DNA of 64,000 bases. Origin: an uncultured Lachnospiraceae bacterium. Its GTDB lineage: Bacteria > Bacillota > Clostridia > Lachnospirales > Lachnospiraceae. The stretch is from contig CAMNXA010000005.1 in assembly GCA_946566685.1 (NCBI GenBank), positions 62,001-126,000 of the forward strand, given 5' to 3'. Below, one piece after another: positions 8,405 through 17,076 of the stretch. Under the pieces are notes generated by a model. It did not search any database. It saw only the letters and a list, made by a program, of their open reading frames with translations, and was not told the DNA's origin. The position numbers and the translations under genes were made by a program. The number at the start of each line of letters is the position of its first letter. The stretch's first letter is position 1.

Positions 8405-9601
8405 ATGAGAAGAACAGGAGTATTATTCATAGGGATGCTGACGCTGATCGGTGCATTGGCCTATGCCTGGCATCGCCAGCCCCATGAGGTGAGAGATCTG
8501 TATTTGCAGGCTGACATGGGAGCGGAGCAGACAGAATTTGAGAGTTCGGAACAGGTGATTCGCCAGGATGACGCACAGATTCAGGTGTCACTGGAAAACT
8601 GTTATGCCTATCAGATGCTGTCTGAGGAAGAGCGGATTGTTTATCTGGAGATTCTGGATGCGCTGGTGAACTTCAGACAGGAGGTAAAGCTGTCCATTTT
8701 TGATAAAGAAAAGATTGCCCATATATTTCAGTGTGTGTTGAATGATCATCCGGAAATTTTTTATGTGGATGGGTATAGCTATACGGAATACACATTGGGA
8801 GATGTGCTCAAAAAGGTAACTTTTACCGGGACATACCATTTCACGCAGAGTGAAGTGGCCGAAAAACAGGTACAGATAGATAATTATGTAAACCAGTGCC
8901 TGGCAGGAATGCCGAAGGATGCAGATGAGTATGAGAAGGTGAAATATATATATGAATATTTGATCCATCATACGGACTATGACGCTGCGGCCCGGGACAA
9001 TCAGAATATCTGCTCCGTGTTTATTGAGGGAAGGTCTGTCTGTCAGGGATATGCCAAGGCCACACAGTATCTGTTGAATCAGGCGGATATCTTTGCAACG
9101 CTGGTGCTGGGCAGGGTGATCGGCGGAGAGGGACATGCCTGGAATCTGGTGAGGATAGATGGGGAATACTATTATGTGGACGCCACCTGGGGAGATGCCT
9201 CCTATCAGGCGGTCGGCGGCAGAGGAAGCTATCCGGAAGAGAAGATACCGACCATTAATTATGATTATCTGTGCGTGACCACCAAACAGCTGGAACTGAC
9301 ACACACGTTGGACAATGTGGTGGATTTGCCGGAGTGTACCGCTCTGGAAGCAAATTATTATGTGCGGGAGGGTGTCTACTTTACGGAATGGGACGAGGAA
9401 CGGCTGGAGCAGATTTTTGCGGATGGTTATGAGAAGGGAAATACCTATGTGACGTTGAAATGCGCTGATTATGAGACGTATCGGCAGATGCAGACCGCGC
9501 TTATTTTGGAACAGGGGATTTTTCAGTATCTGGATTGTCCGGACGGTGCGGTGTCCTATACCGATAATGAGAAACAGTACAGCATGAGCTTCTGGCTTTA
9601 G
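8405..9601 (+). CDS. Secreted or membrane-anchored transglutaminase-like protein
   Basis: A 398-aa protein with an N-terminal signal-anchor (about residues 5-21) and a transglutaminase-like core. The likely catalytic triad is Cys near 213 (RSVCQGYAKA), His near 244 (GEGHAWNLV) and Asp near 259 (VDATWGD). Such domains in Gram-positive surface proteins act as peptidases or crosslinkers of cell-envelope proteins; the substrate is unknown. ATG start behind AAAGGAGAG, 42 nt after prfC. A second protein of this class is at 30510-31370 but differs in architecture. Confidence 0.78.
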   Translation: MRRTGVLFIGMLTLIGALAYAWHRQPHEVRDLYLQADMGAEQTEFESSEQVIRQDDAQIQVSLENCYAYQMLSEEERIVYLEILDALVNFRQEVKLSIFDKEKIAHIFQCVLNDHPEIFYVDGYSYTEYTLGDVLKKVTFTGTYHFTQSEVAEKQVQIDNYVNQCLAGMPKDADEYEKVKYIYEYLIHHTDYDAAARDNQNICSVFIEGRSVCQGYAKATQYLLNQADIFATLVLGRVIGGEGHAWNLVRIDGEYYYVDATWGDASYQAVGGRGSYPEEKIPTINYDYLCVTTKQLELTHTLDNVVDLPECTALEANYYVREGVYFTEWDEERLEQIFADGYEKGNTYVTLKCADYETYRQMQTALILEQGIFQYLDCPDGAVSYTDNEKQYSMSFWL

Positions 9602-9613
9602 AAGGAATAGGGC

Positions 9614-9642
9614 TAGGCAAAAAACAGAAATTTTGATATACT
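9614..9642 (+). promoter_or_regulatory. Possible promoter of the asp23-to-recN run
   Basis: TAGGCA (9614-9619) and TATACT (9637-9642) with a 17-nt spacer lie in the gap between the transglutaminase-like gene and asp23. The -10 is good and the -35 matches four of six consensus positions. No clear terminator precedes it, so read-through from prfC is also possible. Confidence 0.42.
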
Positions 9643-9676
9643 TAATCCAAATGAGAGAAAGGTATGGTTATTGCTT

Positions 9677-10063
9677 ATGGAACAGGAAACAACCAGAAAC
9701 TCCTACGTGTTGAATGAAGATGAAAAATTCGGAACCGTAAAGATTGCGGATGATGTGGTAGCCATGATTGCGGCTCTGGCAGCTACAGAGGTGGACGGCG
9801 TGGCTGCTATGGCCGGTAATATGACCAATGAACTGTTAAACAGGGTGGGTGTCAGGAGCCTTTATAAGGGTGCCAGGGTTTATGTGTCAAATAAGAAGGT
9901 AAAGGTGGAACTGGCCATCACCATGGAGTATGGATATAATATTCCGGCGACCTGTCAGCGTGTCCAGAATAAAGTGAAGGGCGCGATAGAGAACATGACA
10001 GGTTTAGAGGTGCAGGATGTCAATATCCGTATTGCAGGAATTAATGTGACAAAGGAAAAATAA
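9677..10063 (+). CDS. Asp23/Gls24 family envelope stress response protein
   Basis: About 128 aa, with the Asp23/Gls24 core (GTVKIADDVVAMIAALAATEVDGVAAMAG, here quoted only by its start GTVKIADDVV) and the closing segment on a membrane-proximal beta-sheet (VNIRIAGINVTKE). Members coat the inner membrane surface and are linked to envelope stress. In Clostridia one copy lies directly before nusB, as here. An upstream TTG at 9671 has better spacing to GAGAAAGG and is an alternative start. Confidence 0.88.
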   Translation: MEQETTRNSYVLNEDEKFGTVKIADDVVAMIAALAATEVDGVAAMAGNMTNELLNRVGVRSLYKGARVYVSNKKVKVELAITMEYGYNIPATCQRVQNKVKGAIENMTGLEVQDVNIRIAGINVTKEK

Positions 10064-10081
10064 GGCAGAGCGGGAGTCAAT

Positions 10082-10477
10082 ATGAGCAGAAGAGAGTTGC
10101 GGGAGCAGATATTTAAGTTACTGTTTCGCGTAGAGTTTAACAAAATGGAAGATATGCCGGAGCAGGAACAGCTCTTTTTCGAGGATGAAGAGGCGGCACA
10201 GGATGAAGATGCGGTCTATGTATCCGGGAAGTTCAGAAAGATTTCCGAAAAGCTTGCGGAAATTGACTGCCGGTTAAACGAGAAGGCAGAAGGGTGGGAT
10301 ACCACCAGAATGAGCAAAGTGGATTTGACGATTCTCAGACTTGCAGTCTATGAGATCTGTTATGATGAGGATGTTCCCACAGGTGTGGCGATCAATGAGG
10401 CAGTGGAACTTGCCAAGAAATTTGGGCAGGATGCATCTTCCGGATTTGTGAATGGTATTCTGGCTAAATTTGCATAA
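10082..10477 (+). CDS. nusB: Transcription antitermination factor NusB
   Basis: NusB binds boxA RNA with NusE (S10) to support antitermination on rRNA operons. The 131-aa protein is all-helical, opens with SRRELREQIFKLLFR and ends with the conserved DVPTGVAINEAVELAKKFG and FVNGILAK blocks. A slightly enlarged acidic insert lies at about residues 24-43. ATG start; placed between asp23 and xseA as in most Firmicutes. Confidence 0.95.
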   Translation: MSRRELREQIFKLLFRVEFNKMEDMPEQEQLFFEDEEAAQDEDAVYVSGKFRKISEKLAEIDCRLNEKAEGWDTTRMSKVDLTILRLAVYEICYDEDVPTGVAINEAVELAKKFGQDASSGFVNGILAKFA

Positions 10478-10490
10478 GGCAGGTGTGTCC

Positions 10491-11735
10491 ATGCAGAATA
10501 TATATACAGTTGCACAGGTCAATTCTTATATTAAAAATATGTTCACGCAGGATTTTATGTTGCAGTCGATTCGGGTGAAAGGAGAAGTCAGCAACTGCAA
10601 ATATCATACCTCTGGACATATTTATTTTACATTAAAGGATATAAAAGGATCTATAGCATGCGTTATGTTTGCTTCCAGCCGCAAGGGCCTGGCTTTTCGG
10701 CTGGCGGAGGGGCAGCAGGTGGTGGTTAACGGCAGCGTAGATGTCTATGAACGGGACGGCAGATATCAGCTCTATGCCAGGGAGATTTCCCTGGATGGTG
10801 CAGGCGCTCTCTATGAACAGTATGAGCGTCTGAAGCGGGAACTGGAAGAGCGGGGAATGTTTGCAGCCCAGTATAAACAGCCGATCCCGCGCTATATCAG
10901 GACGCTCGGTGTGGTGACGGCATCCACGGGGGCGGCAGTGAGGGATATTATCAATATTGCCAGCAGAAGGAATCCCTATGTACAGATTATTCTCTATCCG
11001 GCGATCGTGCAGGGGGAGGCGGCGGTTCCCAGTATCATAAGCGGTATCCGCGCGCTGGAAAGACAAGGGGTGGATACGATCATTGTCGGCAGGGGCGGCG
11101 GTTCCATCGAAGACCTCTGGGCGTTCAATGAGGAAGCGGTGGCACAGGCCATCTTTGATTGCAGTGTTCCTGTGATTTCCGCTGTCGGGCATGAGACGGA
11201 TACGACCATAGCGGATTTTGTGGCGGATCTCAGGGCGCCGACTCCATCGGCAGCTGCCGAACTTGCGGTCTATGACATAGGACAGCTTCAGGATAAGCTG
11301 GATGAATACGCATATACCATAAGACATCATCTGGACATTGTGATGCAGCGGGCCCGCAGAGAGGTGGAGCAGTACCGGGTAAGATTAAAATACGTCAGCC
11401 CGGTGAATATGATCCGCATGAAAAGGACACAGGCGTTATCTTTAGAGGAAAGATTGCAGAAGGGCATGGAGAGGCAGTTGATCGACAGAAAGCACAGGCT
11501 TGCCCTCTATGCAGAACAGATGAAGGGCCTGTCACCGTTAGATAAACTGTGTCAGGGGTATTCCTACGTATCGGATGCAGGGGGCAGGACATTGTCCAGT
11601 GTGCAGCAGGCTGCCGCGGGGGATCAGATTATGGTTTATGTGAAGGATGGACGGATAAAAGCTGAGGTAACGGATACCGAGATGAGGGAACTTGCAGAAG
11701 ATATAAATCGTGTTGCGACAGTTGGAGAAAACTGA
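10491..11735 (+). CDS. xseA: Exodeoxyribonuclease VII large subunit
   Basis: XseA is the catalytic subunit of ExoVII, which degrades single-stranded DNA in both directions. An N-terminal OB-fold (about residues 5-100) is followed by the catalytic domain with GVVTASTGAAVRDI, GRGGGSIEDLW and SAVGHETDTTIADFVADLRAPTPSAAAE (shown here by its first part SAVGHETD), then a coiled coil. ATG 10491 is preferred to 10452 because AAGGCAGGTG precedes it and the product then starts at the OB fold. 414 aa, normal. Confidence 0.95.
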   Translation: MQNIYTVAQVNSYIKNMFTQDFMLQSIRVKGEVSNCKYHTSGHIYFTLKDIKGSIACVMFASSRKGLAFRLAEGQQVVVNGSVDVYERDGRYQLYAREISLDGAGALYEQYERLKRELEERGMFAAQYKQPIPRYIRTLGVVTASTGAAVRDIINIASRRNPYVQIILYPAIVQGEAAVPSIISGIRALERQGVDTIIVGRGGGSIEDLWAFNEEAVAQAIFDCSVPVISAVGHETDTTIADFVADLRAPTPSAAAELAVYDIGQLQDKLDEYAYTIRHHLDIVMQRARREVEQYRVRLKYVSPVNMIRMKRTQALSLEERLQKGMERQLIDRKHRLALYAEQMKGLSPLDKLCQGYSYVSDAGGRTLSSVQQAAAGDQIMVYVKDGRIKAEVTDTEMRELAEDINRVATVGEN

Positions 11736-11758
11736 CTTTAGGATACATGGAGGACGGC

Positions 11759-11998
11759 ATGAAGGATAAGGATACACCGATACAGGAAGAACAAGAACAA
11801 CCGTTATCTTTAGAGGAGACTTTTGAACAGATTGAGGAAGTGATTGCCCATCTGGAGGCGGAAGAGATTACGCTGGAGGAGTCTTTTCAGGAGTATAACA
11901 GGGGAATGAAGCTGTTGCAGCATTGTAATGCGACAATCGATCAGGTAGAAAAAAAGGTACTACAGATTAATGAAGATGGTGGTTTAGATGAATTTTAA
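11759..11998 (+). CDS. xseB: Exodeoxyribonuclease VII small subunit
   Basis: XseB is a small helical partner of XseA. The product of about 79 aa has the family hallmark SLEETFEQIEEVIAHLEAEE (a coiled coil) and the closing LEESFQEYNRGMKLLQHC. ATG 11759 has GGAGG 5 nt upstream; ATG 11747, four codons earlier, is also possible. It overlaps ispA by 11 nt, suggesting coupled translation. Confidence 0.94.
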   Translation: MKDKDTPIQEEQEQPLSLEETFEQIEEVIAHLEAEEITLEESFQEYNRGMKLLQHCNATIDQVEKKVLQINEDGGLDEF

Positions 11999-12890
11999 GG
12001 AAGAAATGCAGCAAAGGACGGAGCAGATTGAGGAGCTGATCAGAAATCGTCTGCCCAGAGAAGAAGGATACCAGCGCACTGTGGCAGAGGCCATGAATTA
12101 TGCGGCCCTGGGCGGCGGGAAGAGGCTGCGCCCCATGTTGATGGCGGAGACCGCAGTGCTGTTTGGCGGTGCGGACGACAGACTGTCTCTCTTTATGATG
12201 GCCTTAGAGTGCATCCATACGTATTCCCTGGTGCACGATGATCTGCCGGCGATGGATGATGACGATTACCGCAGAGGCCGTAAGACCACGCATATCGTCT
12301 ATGGAGAAGGTATGGCGGTGTTAGCGGGGGACGCGCTTTTGAATTATGCTTTTGAGACAGCAGCGGCCGCATTTGACGGCATATCAGAAGTACAGGACTA
12401 TCGAAGGACGGCGCGGGCGATGCAGATACTCGCAGGCAAGGCCGGTATCTACGGTATGATCGGAGGGCAGTGCGCAGATCTTAAGGCGGAGGAGCCGGGG
12501 GAGCGTGTCACCAAAGACATGCTTCTGTATATTCACGAGCATAAGACGGCGGCTCTGATCCAGGCAGCCATGATGATCGGCGCGGTACTGGCCGGGGCGG
12601 ACGACATGGCAGTTTCACAGATTGAGAAGTGCGCTTACAATATCGGTATTGCCTTTCAGATTCAGGATGATATCCTGGATGTGACAAGCAGTCTGGAGGT
12701 ATTGGGTAAGCCTGTGGGAAGCGATGAGAAAAACAATAAACTTACCTATGTGTCCATGCACGGCCTGGAGGAATCCAGGGAGCAGGTAAAGGGACTTTCC
12801 AGGGAGGCGATTTCGATCTTGCAGTCATTCAGACAGCGGAACCTCTTTTTGGAAGCGTTGGTGGAACAGTTGATCTACAGAGAAAAATAA
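11988..12890 (+). CDS. ispA: Farnesyl/geranyl diphosphate synthase (polyprenyl synthetase)
   Basis: Condenses isopentenyl and dimethylallyl diphosphate to farnesyl diphosphate, the precursor of undecaprenyl phosphate. The first aspartate-rich motif DDLPAMDDDD starts near residue 84, and the second, DDILD, is near 227; GGGKRLRP precedes them. 300 aa is typical of FPP synthases. Lies between xseB and dxs, so DXP-pathway entry and prenyl chain synthesis are linked in one transcription unit. Confidence 0.94.
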   Translation: MNFKEEMQQRTEQIEELIRNRLPREEGYQRTVAEAMNYAALGGGKRLRPMLMAETAVLFGGADDRLSLFMMALECIHTYSLVHDDLPAMDDDDYRRGRKTTHIVYGEGMAVLAGDALLNYAFETAAAAFDGISEVQDYRRTARAMQILAGKAGIYGMIGGQCADLKAEEPGERVTKDMLLYIHEHKTAALIQAAMMIGAVLAGADDMAVSQIEKCAYNIGIAFQIQDDILDVTSSLEVLGKPVGSDEKNNKLTYVSMHGLEESREQVKGLSREAISILQSFRQRNLFLEALVEQLIYREK

Positions 12891-12900
12891 GGGGCATACC

Positions 12901-14775
12901 ATGTTATTGGAAAAAATTGAACAGGCAAATGATATTAAGCAGATCGCACCGGAAGATTATGGTGTTTTGGCGGAGGAGATCAGGCAGTTTTTGATTCAGA
13001 CCATCAGCGTGACAGGCGGGCATCTGGGATCCAATCTGGGGGCAGTGGAACTGACAATGGCTCTGCATCTGTTCCTGGATTTGCCGGAAGATAAACTGAT
13101 CTGGGATGTGGGACATCAGTCCTACACGCATAAGATTTTGACGGGCAGAAGGGATGGGTTTGTCAATTTGCGCAAATTTGGCGGGATGAGCGGTTTCCCC
13201 AAGCGCAAGGAGAGTGACTGTGATTGTTTTGATACGGGGCACAGTTCTACTTCCATATCGGCAGGTCTTGGTATGGTGAAAGCCAGGGATCTTCAGGGCG
13301 GCAGCCAGACAATCGTATCTGTGATCGGGGATGGTTCTCTCACGGGCGGCATGGCTTATGAGGCGCTGAATAACGCTTCCCGTCTGGAGACCAATTTCAT
13401 TATTGTGTTAAATGATAATAACATGTCTATTTCCGAGAATGTGGGCGGTGTCTCGAAGTATCTGAACAATATCCGAACAGCGGATACTTATCTTGGCCTG
13501 AAGGAGGGAGTCTATAATTCTTTGCATGGTAAGTCCAAATACGGGGATAAAGTAGTATCCCAGATCAGGCGTGCCAAGAGCAGTTTCAAGCATCTTGTGG
13601 TGCCGGGGATGTTGTTTGAAGATATGGGGATCACCTATCTGGGACCGGTGGACGGTCACAATATTCCGGAGATGGTACATATGTTGAGGGAAGCCCGCAA
13701 AGTGAAGAAGGCGGTCATGGTTCATGTCATTACCCAGAAGGGCAGAGGATATGTGCCGGCGGAGCGTCATCCCGCCAGATTTCATGGGGCAGAACCTTTC
13801 GATATAGAGACCGGTATTCCCAGTTCGCCCAGAACCAAGGCGAACTATACGGATATATTCTCCACAGTCATGTGCAAACTGGGGCAGCGGGACGAAAAAG
13901 TGGTGGCGATCACGGCAGCCATGCCGGACGGTACGGGGCTGAAGCGTTTTCGCAATATGTATCCGGAGCGATTCTTTGATGTGGGAATTGCGGAGGAACA
14001 TGCAGTGACGTTTGCGGCAGGACTTGCGGCGGGGGGCCTGAAACCCATAGTGGCCATCTATTCGTCCTTTTTGCAGCGTGCTTATGACCAGATTCTGCAC
14101 GATGTATGTATCCAGAACCTTCCGGTGGTGTTCTGCATAGACCGGGCAGGCCTGGTGGGCAGTGATGGCGAGACGCATCAGGGCATTTTTGATCTGTCTT
14201 ATCTGTCCTCCATACCGAATATGCATATTATGGCGCCTAAGAATAAATGGGAGCTTTCCGATATGATAAAGTTTGCGCTTGCTTTCGGGGGGCCGGTGGC
14301 GATCCGTTATCCCAGAGGGGAGGCCTTTGACGGCCTGAAAAATAACAGGGAGCCTATTGTATACGGAAAGAGTGAGGTCATTTATCAGGAGAAGGATATC
14401 ATGCTCCTGGCAGTAGGCAGTATGGTGAAAGTAGCGTTAACTGTGCGGGAACAGCTGATAGAGCAGGGATATGCCTGTTCGCTTGTGAATGCCAGATTTG
14501 TGAAGCCCATAGATGAAGAACTGATCAAAGAGGCCTGTAAGGGGCACCGCCTGATTGTGACGATGGAGGAAAACGTGGCCAGCGGCGGTTATGGCGAGAA
14601 GGTAAGGGAATATGTGGACAGCCTGGGCGTTTCTACGCGGGTGATCGGCATTTCGATTCCGGACGAATATGTGGAACATGGCAATGTGGAACTGTTGAAG
14701 CAGGAGATTGGGATTGATGCCCGTTCGATTGTGGAAAAAGTCGGCAAGAAGTATAGAACTTTGATGGATCAGTAG
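12901..14775 (+). CDS. dxs: 1-deoxy-D-xylulose-5-phosphate synthase
   Basis: DXS joins pyruvate and glyceraldehyde 3-phosphate in the first step of the non-mevalonate isoprenoid pathway, using thiamine diphosphate. Visible are GHQSYTHKILTGR near residue 77, the thiamine-binding GDGSLTGGMAYEALNN region near 142, the transketolase-like C-terminal half with the EEHAV glutamate near 366, and the DRAGLVGSDGETHQG segment. 624 aa, full length. ATG 10 nt after ispA. Confidence 0.96.
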   Translation: MLLEKIEQANDIKQIAPEDYGVLAEEIRQFLIQTISVTGGHLGSNLGAVELTMALHLFLDLPEDKLIWDVGHQSYTHKILTGRRDGFVNLRKFGGMSGFPKRKESDCDCFDTGHSSTSISAGLGMVKARDLQGGSQTIVSVIGDGSLTGGMAYEALNNASRLETNFIIVLNDNNMSISENVGGVSKYLNNIRTADTYLGLKEGVYNSLHGKSKYGDKVVSQIRRAKSSFKHLVVPGMLFEDMGITYLGPVDGHNIPEMVHMLREARKVKKAVMVHVITQKGRGYVPAERHPARFHGAEPFDIETGIPSSPRTKANYTDIFSTVMCKLGQRDEKVVAITAAMPDGTGLKRFRNMYPERFFDVGIAEEHAVTFAAGLAAGGLKPIVAIYSSFLQRAYDQILHDVCIQNLPVVFCIDRAGLVGSDGETHQGIFDLSYLSSIPNMHIMAPKNKWELSDMIKFALAFGGPVAIRYPRGEAFDGLKNNREPIVYGKSEVIYQEKDIMLLAVGSMVKVALTVREQLIEQGYACSLVNARFVKPIDEELIKEACKGHRLIVTMEENVASGGYGEKVREYVDSLGVSTRVIGISIPDEYVEHGNVELLKQEIGIDARSIVEKVGKKYRTLMDQ

Positions 14776-14781
14776 GGACTT

Positions 14782-15678
14782 ATGAAGGAAAGATTGGATG
14801 TGATTCTGGTCAGACAGGGCTATGCCCAGTCCAGGGAGAAGGCAAAAGCGTTACTTATGACGGGCAATGTCTTTGTAGACGGCCAGCGGGAGGACAAGGC
14901 AGGTACCACGTTTGACGAGAGTAAGATACGGATTGAGGTGAAGGGAAATCCGCTGCCATATGTGAGCCGCGGCGGCTTGAAACTGGAGCGGGCACTCAGA
15001 CAGTTTCCCATCATCTTGCAGGATAATGTGTGTATGGATATCGGCGCCTCCACAGGCGGGTTTACGGATTGTATGCTGCAAAACGGTGCGGCGAAAGTTT
15101 ATGCCATCGATGTGGGACATGGACAACTGGACTGGAAACTGAGAAGCGATGCCAGAGTGGTCTGTATGGAGAAAACAAATTTCAGGTATGTGACAGACCA
15201 GGACATTCCGGAAACGATAGATTTTGCTTCGGTGGATGTTTCCTTTATCTCTCTGACTAAGATTCTGATTCCGGCCAGAAATCTGCTGTGCGCAAACGGA
15301 CAGATGGTATGTCTGATCAAGCCACAGTTTGAGGCTGGCAGGGATAAGGTAGGCAAAAAGGGCGTGGTGCGAGATCCCGCAGTACACACAGAGGTGATAC
15401 ACAAAGTAATAGATTATGTGGATATGATCGGATTTGTGGTTGCAGGGCTTACCTATTCGCCAGTGAAGGGCCCCGAGGGAAACATAGAGTATCTTTTGTG
15501 GATAGAAAAGAGAGCAGCGATTCCGGAAACGGTCATCGCCATGACGGAGGCAGAAGCGCTTGGGGCGCTGCACACAGTCCTGGCACAGGAGAGCGGCATA
15601 TCTCATGAACAGGAGATGACAGAGCGTATCCGGCAGGTGGTTGCGGAAGCGCACGATAAGTTGGATGAGGCCAGATGA
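14782..15678 (+). CDS. tlyA: TlyA family rRNA 2'-O-methyltransferase
   Basis: An N-terminal S4 RNA-binding domain (about residues 1-60) is joined to a FtsJ-like SAM methyltransferase with the motif DIGASTGGFTD near residue 84. TlyA of mycobacteria methylates 16S and 23S rRNA and was once called haemolysin; the substrate here is inferred from family. 298 aa is a little longer than usual because of a charged helical C-terminal tail. ATG start, next to dxs and nadK as in other Clostridia. Confidence 0.9.
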   Translation: MKERLDVILVRQGYAQSREKAKALLMTGNVFVDGQREDKAGTTFDESKIRIEVKGNPLPYVSRGGLKLERALRQFPIILQDNVCMDIGASTGGFTDCMLQNGAAKVYAIDVGHGQLDWKLRSDARVVCMEKTNFRYVTDQDIPETIDFASVDVSFISLTKILIPARNLLCANGQMVCLIKPQFEAGRDKVGKKGVVRDPAVHTEVIHKVIDYVDMIGFVVAGLTYSPVKGPEGNIEYLLWIEKRAAIPETVIAMTEAEALGALHTVLAQESGISHEQEMTERIRQVVAEAHDKLDEAR

Positions 15679-15681
15679 TTG

Positions 15682-16515
15682 ATGAAAAAGTTTTATCTGA
15701 TCACCAATGAGGGGAAGGATCCTCAGGGCGATGTGACGAGAAGGATAGTAGAATATATTGAGAGTCGCGGCGGGGAGACATTTTGTGTCAAGAACGAGAA
15801 ACAGGCGCTTATGGATTGCGGCAGGGAGACAGGCTGCGCACTGGTGCTGGGCGGAGACGGTACCATGCTCCGGGCGGCCCGGAATATGATGGGCAGTGAT
15901 GTGCCGCTTCTCGGGATCAATCTTGGCACACTGGGATATCTGGCAGAAGTGGAGAGCGCCCATGTGGAAGAGGCTTTGGACAAGTTGCTGCGGGATGACT
16001 TCATCAGGGAGAATCGGATGATGCTTTCCGGCAGGGTGGAGAATCGGGAGGGGGCCGAGGAGGATTACGCCCTGAATGACATTGTGATTTCACGCAGTGG
16101 CTCTTTGCAGATATTGACCTTTCATATTCTGGTGAACGGACAGTTCCTGACTACCTACTGTGCGGACGGTATGATTGTGGCAACACCTACCGGTTCCACA
16201 GCCTATAATCTTTCGGCTGGGGGCCCGATTGTGAAGCCTGGGGCCAAGATGATTCTGCTGACACCGGTCTGTCCGCATACGCTGAATACCAGAAGCATTG
16301 TGTTTGCACCGGAGGATGAGATTACGATCGAGATCCCACAGGGCAAGGATGGCGGCCGGCAGAGTATGGAGGCTAATTTTGACGGCAGTCATAAGGTGGC
16401 ACTGTATACCGGTGACAGAATCGTGGTGCGCAGGGCGGATAAGACCACAGGAATTTTAAAGTTGAATACGGAGAGTTTCCTTTCGGTACTCCATAAAAAA
16501 ATCGGGGAAGGATGA
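15682..16515 (+). CDS. nadK: NAD kinase
   Basis: Phosphorylates NAD to NADP. The GGDGT motif is near residues 58-62, NLGTLGYLAEV near 80, and the second conserved block TPTGSTAYNLSAGGPI near 170. ATG 15682 is chosen; a TTG lies one codon earlier. It is almost continuous with tlyA (stop at 15678). 277 aa, standard. Confidence 0.95.
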   Translation: MKKFYLITNEGKDPQGDVTRRIVEYIESRGGETFCVKNEKQALMDCGRETGCALVLGGDGTMLRAARNMMGSDVPLLGINLGTLGYLAEVESAHVEEALDKLLRDDFIRENRMMLSGRVENREGAEEDYALNDIVISRSGSLQILTFHILVNGQFLTTYCADGMIVATPTGSTAYNLSAGGPIVKPGAKMILLTPVCPHTLNTRSIVFAPEDEITIEIPQGKDGGRQSMEANFDGSHKVALYTGDRIVVRRADKTTGILKLNTESFLSVLHKKIGEG

Positions 16516-16534
16516 TAAGGGATACGGCAAAGCG

Positions 16535-16987
16535 ATGAAAAAGGCGAGACATGAAAAGATTATAGAACTGATTTCCGGACATGAGATAGAGACCCAGGAA
16601 GAGTTGGTGGAACGCCTGCGGGGGAGCGGATATGAGGTCACACAGGCCACTGTTTCCAGGGATATCAGGGAATTGAAACTCTCCAAGATTCCCAATGGGA
16701 AAGGACAGCAGAAATATGTGGCCTTTACCCAGGAGGAACCGCATCTGGGAGATAAGTACAGCAGGGTACTCAAAGAAGGGTATGTATCCATGGCACTGGC
16801 ACAGAATCTCCTGGTCTTAAAGACGGTGTCCGGTATGGCGATGGCGGTGGCTGCCGCAGTGGATGCTTTGAAAATAGAGGAGATTGTGGGCTGTATTGCG
16901 GGGGACAACACGGTGATGATGGCCATGAGAAATGAGAAGGATGCGGAAGCGGTCATGGATAAGATTGGCCGTCTGGTGGCCCGCTGA
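16535..16987 (+). CDS. argR: Arginine repressor ArgR
   Basis: ArgR/AhrC is a hexameric arginine-sensing regulator. The N-terminal winged helix is marked by HEKIIELISGHEIETQEELV and TQATVSRDIRELKLSKI (about residues 37-53); the C-terminal arginine-binding domain has the GCIAGDNTVMMA signature near 127. 150 aa. Its location before recN is conserved in Firmicutes and does not by itself imply arginine genes nearby; none are in the window. Confidence 0.95.
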   Translation: MKKARHEKIIELISGHEIETQEELVERLRGSGYEVTQATVSRDIRELKLSKIPNGKGQQKYVAFTQEEPHLGDKYSRVLKEGYVSMALAQNLLVLKTVSGMAMAVAAAVDALKIEEIVGCIAGDNTVMMAMRNEKDAEAVMDKIGRLVAR

Positions 16988-17076
16988 GTGCAGCAATATT
17001 GGCTGCGGTGCATTGGGAGCGGTGGATATGGGAAAACCGCTGATATTAGAAAAGATTCCAGGAAACGGGGATAAAA

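Noticed and set aside
10452-10490. Earlier start of xseA inside nusB
   Set aside because: It would add residues not seen in the family and has no ribosome-binding site; ATG 10491 fits better.
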